Assembly (NCBI GenBank): GCA_045126595.1
Contig: JBGVOS010000095.1
Coordinates: 1-64,000, forward strand
Length of the DNA: 64,000 nucleotides
Reading direction: 5' to 3'
From: UBA1189 sp045126595
GTDB lineage: Bacteria; Bacteroidota; Bacteroidia; Bacteroidales; Bacteroidaceae
Within the stretch, counting starts at the first letter, position 1; every line of letters starts with the position of its first letter. Under the pieces are notes generated by a model. It searched no databases. It had not been told where the DNA came from and saw only the letters and a program-made list of their open reading frames with translations. Below are positions 48,603 through 57,543 of this stretch, piece after piece. Made by a program: the position numbers and the translations under genes.

Positions 48603-50684
48603 ATGAAAAAGATACTGCTTACCTTAAGTCTAATGACGTATTGCTGTGCTATTGCACAGGTAAAGCCCGATACCATGTGGGTGCAATTTGATGACCGCTT
48701 CGTGGAGAACGAAATCATTGACCTTACCAACATCGACTCTTTGGAGTTTCAAAACACGAACTATAAACTATACAAATACTACCCCGGCGCAAACCGCACG
48801 ACAGCACGGACAAAAACCTACCGCGCCAATGGGAAGTATCGCCTCGACGAGATAGAGCGTTATCTGGTAAAACCCTCGACATACGCATCCAACGATTTCA
48901 CCGACGAAAATTCCACTTACTGTTTCCAACGCAGTGCCGAAAGCGAGCATTTCGTTGTATTCTGGGCAAAAGGGTTGAAGAAACAAAGCAATGGCAACCT
49001 CACAGGGGGAGCCTCGAACTCCGTATGCAATGTGAACACACTATTGCGCAATGCTGAAAAAATATGGGATATATATGTAGGTGACCTCGGCTTCCTGGTA
49101 CCTGGTAAATCAACGACAGATAAGGTGAAAATAGAGATGTTCGTTGTGAACCAAGCAGACTGGCGTGCCGATGGCAGTGGCGTTGACGGTACCGTATGGA
49201 CTGCCGGTACGGGAACTACGAAGACTGCAAAGACACAGAAAGTGGGTATGTTTCACTGCAATGCGTGGGCTGCCAGCGACAATGTCACCGTAGCACATGA
49301 GATAGGACACACGTTCCAATACCTCGTCAGTGCCGACCTTGGCATGACCCACGGACTAAATTACGTATTGGGCGAGAACTCCAGTGGAAATGAATGGTGG
49401 GAAGACTGTGCCAACTGGCAGGCCCATAAAGTATACCCCGACAAACAGTTTGCCACCAATTGGGGCAACAACCAAGAGATGCATCACCTCAACATCATCC
49501 ATGAAGATGCGCGATACAACAACTGCTACTATCAGGACTGGTGGTGCCAACAGCATGGGCTCAATACGATAGGTCGCGTGTGGCGCGAATCCATCAAGCC
49601 CGAAGACCCCATACAGGCCTATATGCGCATATTCGGCCTCAACGACTCGACCTTTGCCGATGAGCAATTTGAAGGATATGCCCATATCTCAGCTATGGAT
49701 ATTGATTCATGGAAGAAATACGGACAAGGACTTATTGGTAGCGAGCAACAGCGCCTGATTGATGTTCCTGAAGCCATTATACAGTCTCATCTCAATGGTG
49801 AGAACAACTGGTGGGTGGTGTCGCCCGAGTACTGCCCGCAGAACTATGGCTACAATGCCAACCCCCTGAAAATTCCTGCGGCCGGCACGATAGTTACCGC
49901 TACATTCAAAGGACTGGTCAACGCTACTGGTTATCGTTCGATATACCCGGAACGTGCCGGATGGCGCTACGGGCTCGTAGCTTACTCATCAGACGGCACA
50001 CGCACCTATAGCGACATCGGGCGCAACGCAGAGGGAGAGGTGAGCATCACTATTCCCGAAGGTTGTACTCATCTGTGGTTTGTCGTAATGGGAGCTCCTA
50101 CAAAATGGTGGACTCACTCGTGGAACGGCAATGTTTCCGACGACGAGCAGTGGCCATACTCCGTCAGGTTCTCAGGTTCAGATCCCTATGGAGTCAATCG
50201 CACCTACGAAGAATATCCGGCCGACTATGCACGACACGACACTACGGTAGTATTCAATGCCACACTGGCTTATAGTAGCTCGAACTACTCTTCCGTGCGC
50301 GTACAATACGACATGAATGCCATAAGCCAAGCTTTGGGACTTAGCACGGCTCAGCTCAAGTCGGTCAAGGTGGGCTCTTCAAATGAAATACGCTTTGTCG
50401 GCATCAGCACAAATGGAGCCTTGAAGGAAAGCACGACCACATCGACCAGTTCATCCACCTGCTACGGACATTGGTTCAACGCGTCGGGCAATGTATGTGG
50501 CTATGACAGCAATGCCCGCATCTTTGCCGAGTTCTATCCTGAAAAGTACGGATGCTACGTCGGGCAATACCCCAGCCGCCTCACACGAGGAAAGACCTAC
50601 ACCATACGCCAGGCCATCATCTACAAGCACACCGACGGGAAAGAATACCGGGCAACCATGCAAGTCAACCTCAGCATCAACTGA
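48603..50684 (+). CDS. Exported HExxH metallopeptidase-like protein (DUF6055 type) with C-terminal DUF4859-like domain
   Basis: The 693-residue protein has a signal peptide (CCAIAQ). The catalytic-type motif is TVAHEIGHTFQY (His232, Glu233, His236). A downstream acidic cluster GNEWWEDCANWQAH (Glu264 or Glu267) could be the third zinc ligand, a gluzincin-style layout. A beta-sandwich-like region follows. About residues 560-693 match a DUF4859-like domain (VVFNATLAYSSSNYSS, YDMNAISQALGLSTAQLKS). No lipobox or sorting tail is seen. Protease activity is inferred from the motif only; the substrate is unknown. Its end overlaps queG on the opposite strand by 8 bases. Confidence 0.72.
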   Translation: MKKILLTLSLMTYCCAIAQVKPDTMWVQFDDRFVENEIIDLTNIDSLEFQNTNYKLYKYYPGANRTTARTKTYRANGKYRLDEIERYLVKPSTYASNDFTDENSTYCFQRSAESEHFVVFWAKGLKKQSNGNLTGGASNSVCNVNTLLRNAEKIWDIYVGDLGFLVPGKSTTDKVKIEMFVVNQADWRADGSGVDGTVWTAGTGTTKTAKTQKVGMFHCNAWAASDNVTVAHEIGHTFQYLVSADLGMTHGLNYVLGENSSGNEWWEDCANWQAHKVYPDKQFATNWGNNQEMHHLNIIHEDARYNNCYYQDWWCQQHGLNTIGRVWRESIKPEDPIQAYMRIFGLNDSTFADEQFEGYAHISAMDIDSWKKYGQGLIGSEQQRLIDVPEAIIQSHLNGENNWWVVSPEYCPQNYGYNANPLKIPAAGTIVTATFKGLVNATGYRSIYPERAGWRYGLVAYSSDGTRTYSDIGRNAEGEVSITIPEGCTHLWFVVMGAPTKWWTHSWNGNVSDDEQWPYSVRFSGSDPYGVNRTYEEYPADYARHDTTVVFNATLAYSSSNYSSVRVQYDMNAISQALGLSTAQLKSVKVGSSNEIRFVGISTNGALKESTTTSTSSSTCYGHWFNASGNVCGYDSNARIFAEFYPEKYGCYVGQYPSRLTRGKTYTIRQAIIYKHTDGKEYRATMQVNLSIN

Positions 50685-51618
50685 GATTGCCATTCTTGAC
50701 TTCACACACAGCCTTGATATTCCGCATCAGTCCTTCATACCCCGCCCGTCCCATGGCACTGTTCTTAAACAATGTCTTATAGCGGTCAGGGGTAAGTGAG
50801 TGCCATTCCTCGAAAGTCATCGCTGCGACTTCAGGTGACATATCGAAAGTATCCTCTTCAGTAGACTGGGCATATTTATTGTGTGGGCACACCTGCTGAC
50901 ACGTATCACACCCATAAATGCGACTGCCAAGTTTTTGCGCTATTCCATCGGGTATCGGTCCATGGTGCTCAATAGTGAGGTACGAAAGACAGCGACGGCA
51001 GTCAATGCCATCTATCGTAAGTGCTTTTGTAGGACAAGCGATAAGACAGCGTTTGCAACCACCACAAGAAAGAGGCTTACCATGCGATTCTGTCTGCAGT
51101 TCCACGTCCAAAGCCAATACTCCCAAGAAAAAATAACTACCCTTATTTGGAATAATGAGCTGACGGTTAAGTCCAATGAACCCCAATCCAGCCTTCACTG
51201 CCCAATAGCGTTCGAGCAGAGGAGCCGTGTCGCAGAAGGCACGCCCCTCAGCATCAGGAACAAGCGTCTTTATATAGGAAAGCAGTTGATGCAATTTGTC
51301 TTTCACCACACGATGATAGTCCTTGCCATAGGCATAGTAGGCTATCTGGTATCCCTCTCGGGGAAGCAGTTGTTTGGGATAATAGTTGAGCGCCAAGACA
51401 ATAAGTGTACGACACCCGGGAAGCAACTGCGTGGGATCGAGCCGCAAGTGACGGTTGCGTTCCATATACCCCATGTCTGCATGGTAGCCGTTATCAGTCC
51501 AATGGTCAAGCACACGGGCCACATTGTCACTCACTGGCTCCGCTTTGGCAAATCCACAAGCCGAAAAGCCCAAGCGAAGGGCCTCTGCCTGGATGAAATG
51601 AGTTAAATCAGACATCAT
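50677..51618 (-). CDS. queG: Epoxyqueuosine reductase
   Basis: The 313-residue cytosolic enzyme performs the last step of queuosine formation in tRNAs with GUN anticodons (Asn, Asp, His, Tyr), reducing epoxyqueuosine with a cobalamin cofactor and two [4Fe-4S] clusters. Motifs: GYHADMGYMERN, FCDTAPLLERYWAVKAGLGFIG, SCGGCKRCLIACPTKAL, DCRRCLSYLTIEH, and YGCDTCQQVCPHNK. It lies 2.7 kb from two tRNA-Asn genes. The start overlaps the deacetylase stop by 4 bases (ATGA). Confidence 0.96.
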   Translation of the reverse strand: MMSDLTHFIQAEALRLGFSACGFAKAEPVSDNVARVLDHWTDNGYHADMGYMERNRHLRLDPTQLLPGCRTLIVLALNYYPKQLLPREGYQIAYYAYGKDYHRVVKDKLHQLLSYIKTLVPDAEGRAFCDTAPLLERYWAVKAGLGFIGLNRQLIIPNKGSYFFLGVLALDVELQTESHGKPLSCGGCKRCLIACPTKALTIDGIDCRRCLSYLTIEHHGPIPDGIAQKLGSRIYGCDTCQQVCPHNKYAQSTEEDTFDMSPEVAAMTFEEWHSLTPDRYKTLFKNSAMGRAGYEGLMRNIKAVCEVKNGNLS

Positions 51619-52226
51619 TCAAAAACTTTGAACTCATACCCCTCTTTCAATAGCCACTCGATAGCACGCGGAAGCGCATAGTATAGGTTATGAGTGGCGC
51701 GCAAAGAGTCGTGAAAAGTGATAATAGAACCATTGCGGGCATATCGTTTCACCTTACGAAGCACCTGTTCGCCATTGAGTTTAGGGTTGTAGTCGCGTGT
51801 GACGAGGTCCCACATAATAATGCGATAGCGCTCACTCAGCACGCGATATTGACTCATACGCATCAACCCATGAGGTGGACGAAAAAGGTCGGACGAGAGG
51901 TGGCAATCGGCCTTGTCAATATTGGCCACGTAGCGCTCGGTACGTTGCTCAAGTCCCTTCAGATGATTATGAGTATGGTTGCCTATGCGATGACCGCGCT
52001 CTACTACCATCTTATACTCATCAGGATGCTTGCGTACATTGTCACCCACCATAAAAAAAGTGGCTTTAATCTTGTATTTATCCAAAATATCGAGCACCCA
52101 AGGGGTAATCTCAGGAATGGGACCGTCATCGAAAGTGAGATATACGGCCCGTTCAGATGCATTCATCCGCCAGCATGCACGAGGGTACATCCGGCGGATG
52201 AATTGTGGGGGTTGTTCAATAAACAT
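51615..52226 (-). CDS. Polysaccharide deacetylase (NodB homology, CE4 family)
   Basis: The 203-residue metal-dependent deacetylase carries the NodB motifs in order: TFDDGPIPE (motif 1), HRIGNHTHNHLKGL (motif 2), FRPPHGLMR (motif 3), WDLVTRDYN (motif 4), and IITFHDS (motif 5). Substrate could be peptidoglycan or a surface glycan. No signal peptide is seen from the start at 52226. The frame extends to 52292 through a repeat, which is not likely coding. It shares a transcript with queG. Confidence 0.9.
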   Translation of the reverse strand: MFIEQPPQFIRRMYPRACWRMNASERAVYLTFDDGPIPEITPWVLDILDKYKIKATFFMVGDNVRKHPDEYKMVVERGHRIGNHTHNHLKGLEQRTERYVANIDKADCHLSSDLFRPPHGLMRMSQYRVLSERYRIIMWDLVTRDYNPKLNGEQVLRKVKRYARNGSIITFHDSLRATHNLYYALPRAIEWLLKEGYEFKVFE

Positions 52227-52245
52227 AAGGTTAAGTTTATGAGTT

Positions 52246-52316
52246 GATGAGTTTGTAAGTTTATGAGTTCCCAACTGGATAACGAACCCCAAAACTCATA
52301 AACTTGCAAACTCACA
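52246..52316 (-). terminator. Long AT-rich hairpin before the deacetylase gene
   Basis: GATGAGTTTGTAAGTTTATG and following bases (52246-52269) pair with 52293-52316 over 24 bases with few mismatches. The theme GAGTTTGTAAGTTTATGAGTT also repeats directly. It probably ends or reduces read-through from the DUF2723 gene. Confidence 0.55.
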
Positions 52317-52324
52317 AGCTCAAT

Positions 52325-55300
52325 TTACTTTATTCGTGCCTCCAATGTACGATACAGACTATCGAAGAGTGCTGCATAATGGTTCAACGTTTCCTTATCG
52401 GTAGAACGCTCCATGATTTGCAGTGTCTTGACCAATGAGTTCAGACAACTGCGAACTTCACCAAATGCAATGTCGAAACGCTTGTTATCGAGGCTCAGAT
52501 ACCAAGTGATATACTCGATATCGTTATCAGCCACCTGTGAAAGAATCTCCATACCTTTCTCCGTTTCACCCAATGTGAGATAGGCTTGACCAATCAAATG
52601 TGACTGACTCTGCCAATAGTTGTGAGGTAGGATAGATGCGGGGAACTCCTCGTCACATTTATTGAGTACGGCAAGTGCCTTGTCCTTCTTGCCCTCACGG
52701 ATGAGCTGGTTGGCCAGCATGGTGTAGAGACGGCGGTGGGTGTATCCCATACGGGTGATGGTCTCATCGATGTAGATACCGGGATTCTTCATGCCACCGA
52801 AAGCGAAGCGGTTCATCAGGTTGTCGTACATCTTTTCGCTGTCTACGGCATAGCCGTTCTTTGCAAGACCCAATTCACGGAAGTTGAAAGGCGTAATGCG
52901 ATAAGCCAGTCCCTCTTGGATGAAGAAAGGATCAAGACCTACGTGATTTTCCGAGCCTACAGTGGTGGACATATAGAGCGGACGTTCCCAGTTGGTGCTG
53001 GCCAGCATCTCGAGGAGCATGATATGGTTCTTGGTCAACATATTCTTACCTTTGAGTGAGATAACCATACGGTCGGGCATCTTGGCCATAGTCTCCTCAT
53101 CAGTAGCGCCACGGTATTGCTCGGGAATATACATACCCGAACGCAATATAGCTGCCTTATCAAGCGTGATATACACGGTATCGGTAGGGATATAGTGCAG
53201 ATTTTCGTCCTTACTCTTTACCCAATAGTCGAGGATGTTGCGCAATTCGAAGGGCTCGTCGCCGAACTGGCGGCGTGCCGCAGCAGGCTGTTTCTTATAG
53301 AGGCCGAGCACTGCCGATTTCATCTCCGGTTGTATGTTGATATAGTCGTTGGTACCTTCCACATAGTCAAGACGCTCCCACTGAATAGGTACTGAGGGCG
53401 AATCATAGGCAGGACGACGCATCTGGTCGATGTACCAGTCAGTCTGCAAATATGAGAGGTTACATACACGAGTATCAGTGCGTACGCCTTCTACCTCCTG
53501 ATTGTACCACAAGGGGAAAGTGTCGTTGTCACCATTCGTAAAGATGATAGGATAACCTTCCTCGGGAAGTGAATTGAGGTAGTTCTGTCCAAAGTCGCGT
53601 GCCATATAGCGGTCGCTACGGTCGTGGTCGTCCCACGTCTGGCTGGCCATCTGCAGGGGTACGAGCACACACACCAAGGTAGCGATGGCTGCTACTACAG
53701 TTTGATTCTTGGTAAGCTTCTGCAACCACTGTGCAATACCAGCTACACCCATACCAATCCAAATGGCAAAGGCATAGAACGAGGCGGCGTAGGCATAGTC
53801 GCGCTCACGGGGTTGCATGGGCGTCTGGTTGAGGTAGAGCACAATAGCTAAACCTGTCATGAAGAAAAGCATAAACACTACCCAGAACTGGCGTACCCCA
53901 CGCTTGCCGCGATTGGCCTGCCAGAAGAGGCCAATGAGACCGAGTATCAGGGGCAAGCCGTAGAAGACGTTGCGCCCTTTATTATCGCGCAGTTCGGAGG
54001 GAAGCAGAGTCTGGTCGCCCACAAGGAACCTGTCGATGGCGTTGATGCCGGTAATCCAGTTGCCGTGCTCCATTTCGCCATGCCCCTGGATGTCGTTCTG
54101 ACGGCCTACAAAGTTCCACATGAAGTAGCGCCAGTACATGAAGTTCACTTGGTAGGTAATAAAGAACTTGATGTTGTCCCACTGTGTGGGCACCTTGATC
54201 TTCTGTTTTTGTCCTCCCACGTTGACGATAGCATCACGACCTTTGATACCACCCAACCAATTCTCGTAGAGATTGATTGTGCCACCAGCCCCGTTCGACC
54301 AGTTAGCATGGTCAACACTATGCATACGGGGGAAGAGCATCGAAGGTTCCATGGCATAATCATACTTGGTACGCACTACGAAATATCTGTCCTTTTCATC
54401 GGGCGAAGCCTTTTCCTTGGGAATAATTACCTTGCCTGTCTCTTTGGCTACAGGTACAAGGTATTGTCCCTCCACCTTGCGGGCAATCTTTGAGGCGTAG
54501 GAACCGCCGTAGAAGAGCGGTGTATCGCCATACTGCTCTCGGTTGAGGTAGCTGCCGAGGGTGAAGATATCCTCGGGCGAGTTCTGGTCCATCGGTGTGT
54601 TGGCAGCCGAGCGCACCACGATAACGGCATACGATGAATAGCCGATGACAATCATCAGGATTGACACGAGCGCTGTGCTCATCGCACGGGCACTAATGCG
54701 CCATTGCTCCTTCAGTTTGTCAAGATTGAAGAGATAAACAGCCAGGACACCCAATACTACAAGGCCGAGCACTACGCAAGTAATACCATAACCATAGAAG
54801 GGCAGGCCCGTAAGTGCTATCACCGAGATGAAGGCGATGTTGGTACGCACCTTTGACTTGGCGGCATAAGTTTCCCAAATGCTCCAAACGAGAGCGCCTG
54901 CCAATACGATGATATAGATGATAAGACCCGTATTGAACGGCATGGAGAGGGAGTTCACAAAGAACAGCTCGAACCATCCACCCACCTTCACGATGCCCGG
55001 TACGATACCATACAGGATGGCGGCAATGAGCACGGCCGATACGATGAGTGCAATGAGCGAACCCTTCCAACCGGCATCGGGACGCTTCTTATAATAATAG
55101 ATAAGCACGATGGCAGGGATACAGAGCAGGTTCAATAGGTGCACACCCACCGAGAGACCCATCATATAGGCAATGAGAATAAGCCAACGGTCGCTGTGTA
55201 CGCTACCGGCCTCCTCCTCCCACTTGAGGATAAACCAGAAGACTACGGCAGTGAAGAATGAGCTGTAGGCATATACCTCACCCTCAACAGCGCTATACCA

Positions 55301-55711
55301 GAAGGTATCGCTGAACGTATAAGCCAAAGCACCTACGAGGCCCGCACCGATGATTGTTATCATCTGCCCGGTCTTGATGGAGGTGCTGTTGCCACAGATA
55401 AGACGACGGGTGAGATGCGTAATACTCCAGAAGAGGAAGAGGATACAGCCCGCGCTGAGCAACGCCGACATCACGTTCACCATATAGGCCACTTGTGAGG
55501 GGTCGCTGGCAAACTGCGAGAAGAGGTTTGCCGTGAGCATGAAGAAGGGTGCACCGGGCGGGTGACCAACTTCGAGCTTATAGCCCGTGGTGATAAACTC
55601 GGGACAATCCCAGAAGCTTGCCGACGACTCGATGGTCAGGCAGTAGACCACCGCTGCCACGGCAAATACCAACCAACCCATGAGGTTGTTAACCAGTTTA
55701 TATTGTTTCAT
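52325..55711 (-). CDS. DUF2723 multi-spanning membrane protein (GT117, protein O-mannosyltransferase-like)
   Basis: The 1128-residue protein opens MKQYKLVNNLMGWLVF, then ESSASFWDCPEF and VGHPPGAPFFML, the family's glycosyltransferase-type loop with conserved acidic and His residues. It has about ten or more membrane helices in the first half. A long C-terminal domain with TPR-like helices follows (ITRMGYTHRRLYTMLANQL, GQAYLTLGETEKGMEILSQV). The family may add sugars to exported proteins, which would fit Bacteroidales O-glycosylation, but the role is not proven. The start was moved from 55786 to 55711. Confidence 0.86.
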   Translation of the reverse strand: MKQYKLVNNLMGWLVFAVAAVVYCLTIESSASFWDCPEFITTGYKLEVGHPPGAPFFMLTANLFSQFASDPSQVAYMVNVMSALLSAGCILFLFWSITHLTRRLICGNSTSIKTGQMITIIGAGLVGALAYTFSDTFWYSAVEGEVYAYSSFFTAVVFWFILKWEEEAGSVHSDRWLILIAYMMGLSVGVHLLNLLCIPAIVLIYYYKKRPDAGWKGSLIALIVSAVLIAAILYGIVPGIVKVGGWFELFFVNSLSMPFNTGLIIYIIVLAGALVWSIWETYAAKSKVRTNIAFISVIALTGLPFYGYGITCVVLGLVVLGVLAVYLFNLDKLKEQWRISARAMSTALVSILMIVIGYSSYAVIVVRSAANTPMDQNSPEDIFTLGSYLNREQYGDTPLFYGGSYASKIARKVEGQYLVPVAKETGKVIIPKEKASPDEKDRYFVVRTKYDYAMEPSMLFPRMHSVDHANWSNGAGGTINLYENWLGGIKGRDAIVNVGGQKQKIKVPTQWDNIKFFITYQVNFMYWRYFMWNFVGRQNDIQGHGEMEHGNWITGINAIDRFLVGDQTLLPSELRDNKGRNVFYGLPLILGLIGLFWQANRGKRGVRQFWVVFMLFFMTGLAIVLYLNQTPMQPRERDYAYAASFYAFAIWIGMGVAGIAQWLQKLTKNQTVVAAIATLVCVLVPLQMASQTWDDHDRSDRYMARDFGQNYLNSLPEEGYPIIFTNGDNDTFPLWYNQEVEGVRTDTRVCNLSYLQTDWYIDQMRRPAYDSPSVPIQWERLDYVEGTNDYINIQPEMKSAVLGLYKKQPAAARRQFGDEPFELRNILDYWVKSKDENLHYIPTDTVYITLDKAAILRSGMYIPEQYRGATDEETMAKMPDRMVISLKGKNMLTKNHIMLLEMLASTNWERPLYMSTTVGSENHVGLDPFFIQEGLAYRITPFNFRELGLAKNGYAVDSEKMYDNLMNRFAFGGMKNPGIYIDETITRMGYTHRRLYTMLANQLIREGKKDKALAVLNKCDEEFPASILPHNYWQSQSHLIGQAYLTLGETEKGMEILSQVADNDIEYITWYLSLDNKRFDIAFGEVRSCLNSLVKTLQIMERSTDKETLNHYAALFDSLYRTLEARIK

Positions 55712-55854
55712 TGCAATGATATATATTATCAAATAAGGTGCGAAGTTACTGCAAAAATTTGAAATATTAGCCAAACTCGCTGGCAATTAGCATTTATTCA
55801 CGTCTGAGAATCGCATTTTTGGCACTATCCGTTGCCTAATCAGCACAAAAGCCT

Positions 55855-55862
55855 TACTTTTG
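55855..55862 (+). promoter_or_regulatory. Promoter -7 box of the thioredoxin-like lipoprotein gene
   Basis: TACTTTTG followed by C, with GTTG about 20 bases upstream, 41 bases before the ATG at 55903. Confidence 0.65.
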
Positions 55863-55902
55863 CAACTGAACTTAAACACAAACTATCAATAAAATAGCAA
55901 AA

Positions 55903-57237
55903 ATGAAAAAGACACTTCTTCCCATACTGGCCTTGGCCATGGTATGCTGCACCCCCCAAAGACAAGAGACCCAACACATCACCATCACCACCGATGATGC
56001 CACCGACCGCAAGATGACCCTCTCACCTATGGCCAGCCATAGAGGCGCAACAGAGATGACTCTCGAAGAGAACACATATAGCGCATCTGTATCTACCAGC
56101 GAGACTGGCTTCTACAACCTGGTTTCAGTCACCAACGACAGACAGTACATCATTCCCTATTACGTTCCCGTAACCAAGAGTGAGTCGGCTTCGCACCTCA
56201 CCTTTGGCGAGCGTGGCACGATAACCATCGAGGGCAGCAAGGACAACAGCGCATTGGCAGCCTTCACCTCGGTCTATGCCACCAACAGCCGTGATCTATG
56301 GAAGCTCCAGAAGGGTGAAACCGAAGCCGCGCGCGCCATCATAGAGGCCATTGCCATCAAGGCCGACTCTATCGTCAAAGCTTACCGTTGTTCAAAGCCC
56401 GTGGCCGAATACATCAAGACATGGGCCTACACCATCGCCTACGACTGCTTCTCTTCAGTGCCTCGCATTGTGGGAATACCCCTCAAGGAACTGCCATACA
56501 GCCGTGAAGACCTGCTGGCCGAGCCTCATACCGTGCTCAACTCACCCATTGCGGCCCTCTTCTCAAACACTCCTCACATCGTATACTCTTCTATCCCTAA
56601 CAAGAATAACCTCGACAGCGCACTCATCTACGTAGAGCAACATTATACCGACACCGCACTCATCAAGAAGGTAAACGACAATATCGCTGGCCGCTACGTG
56701 AGCCGCTATGACTATAGCACTGAATTTGACAAAGGATTAGAGCGCCTACAGGCTGCGACAGAGCGTTACGGACTCGATCCACGTCACATTGTCGACTTCG
56801 AGAAGCACCGCGCTACCGTACCCGGACAGCCCTTCCCCGAGGGCATCGTACTCCAAGACCGTAATGGAAACGTGGTAGACTTCAGCGCCTTCCGTGGCAA
56901 GTACGTATACATCGACATATGGGCAAGCTGGTGTGTACCCTGCTTGCGCGAGGTCCCCGTACTCCAAAAGCTTGAGAAGACCCTCAAGAACAAGAACGTT
57001 GTCTTCGTTTCTATCTCCATCGACGCTACAGAAGATGTATGGAAGAAGAAGATGGATGAGAAGCATATGCATGGGCACCAGCTGTGGAATCCTGAGGGAA
57101 CTCTGGGTAAGGCTCTCAACGTGAAGGGCATCCCCTTCTTTGCCATCTACGACCCCGACGGCAACCTCTATATGCACGGAGCTCCACGCCCCAGCCAAGG
57201 TCCCGGCCTGGTAGAGCTTCTTGAAGGACTGAAATAA
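55903..57237 (+). CDS. TlpA-like thiol-disulfide lipoprotein
   Basis: The 444-residue exported protein has a lipobox-like MVCC near residue 16. The first part (about 1-300) is a DUF4369-like or helical N-terminal domain found in Bacteroidetes TlpA proteins. The C-terminal thioredoxin fold (about 305-444) has WASWCVPC with Cys344 and Cys347, and cis-proline-type GIPFFAIYDP. Such proteins keep or reduce disulfides of exported proteins in the periplasm. It stands alone and is followed by a clear terminator. Confidence 0.88.
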   Translation: MKKTLLPILALAMVCCTPQRQETQHITITTDDATDRKMTLSPMASHRGATEMTLEENTYSASVSTSETGFYNLVSVTNDRQYIIPYYVPVTKSESASHLTFGERGTITIEGSKDNSALAAFTSVYATNSRDLWKLQKGETEAARAIIEAIAIKADSIVKAYRCSKPVAEYIKTWAYTIAYDCFSSVPRIVGIPLKELPYSREDLLAEPHTVLNSPIAALFSNTPHIVYSSIPNKNNLDSALIYVEQHYTDTALIKKVNDNIAGRYVSRYDYSTEFDKGLERLQAATERYGLDPRHIVDFEKHRATVPGQPFPEGIVLQDRNGNVVDFSAFRGKYVYIDIWASWCVPCLREVPVLQKLEKTLKNKNVVFVSISIDATEDVWKKKMDEKHMHGHQLWNPEGTLGKALNVKGIPFFAIYDPDGNLYMHGAPRPSQGPGLVELLEGLK

Positions 57238-57268
57238 GAAAACATCCCTTTTCATCGGGTGAATTATA

Positions 57269-57316
57269 GAGAACTGAGGGGTTTCACAATGCATGACATC
57301 CCTCAGTTCTTTTATT
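57269..57316 (+). terminator. Terminator after the TlpA-like gene
   Basis: AGAACTGAGGG (57270-57280) pairs with CCCTCAGTTCT (57300-57310) and a T-rich run follows. The rest of the 306-base gap to 57543 holds an AT-rich leader region and a promoter box, but no gene. Confidence 0.88.
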
Positions 57317-57467
57317 GTGTGATATTTGTCAGCACGTAGAATCAAACCATGGAGACTATAAATCATAGGAATAGATACCACTCTAAAAAATAATCAAAAA
57401 CGTTTAGAAAATTATGTTTTACAACACATTTTCCAAGCTAAGTGATGGCGTTTCATGAAAAATGTTT

Positions 57468-57475
57468 TACATTTG
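57468..57475 (+). promoter_or_regulatory. Promoter -7 box of the 57544 gene
   Basis: TACATTTG followed by C, 68 bases before the ATG. The -33 region is not a clear match. Confidence 0.5.
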
Positions 57476-57543
57476 CGACCTCAACAATGCAATAGGTATA
57501 CATTTTTCAACTAATTAATAACTAACATTTAAGATTTTAAGGT

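Noticed and set aside
52227..52292. Upstream extension of the deacetylase
   Set aside because: The extra codons come from the AT-rich repeat and do not form a signal peptide; the natural start is at 52226.
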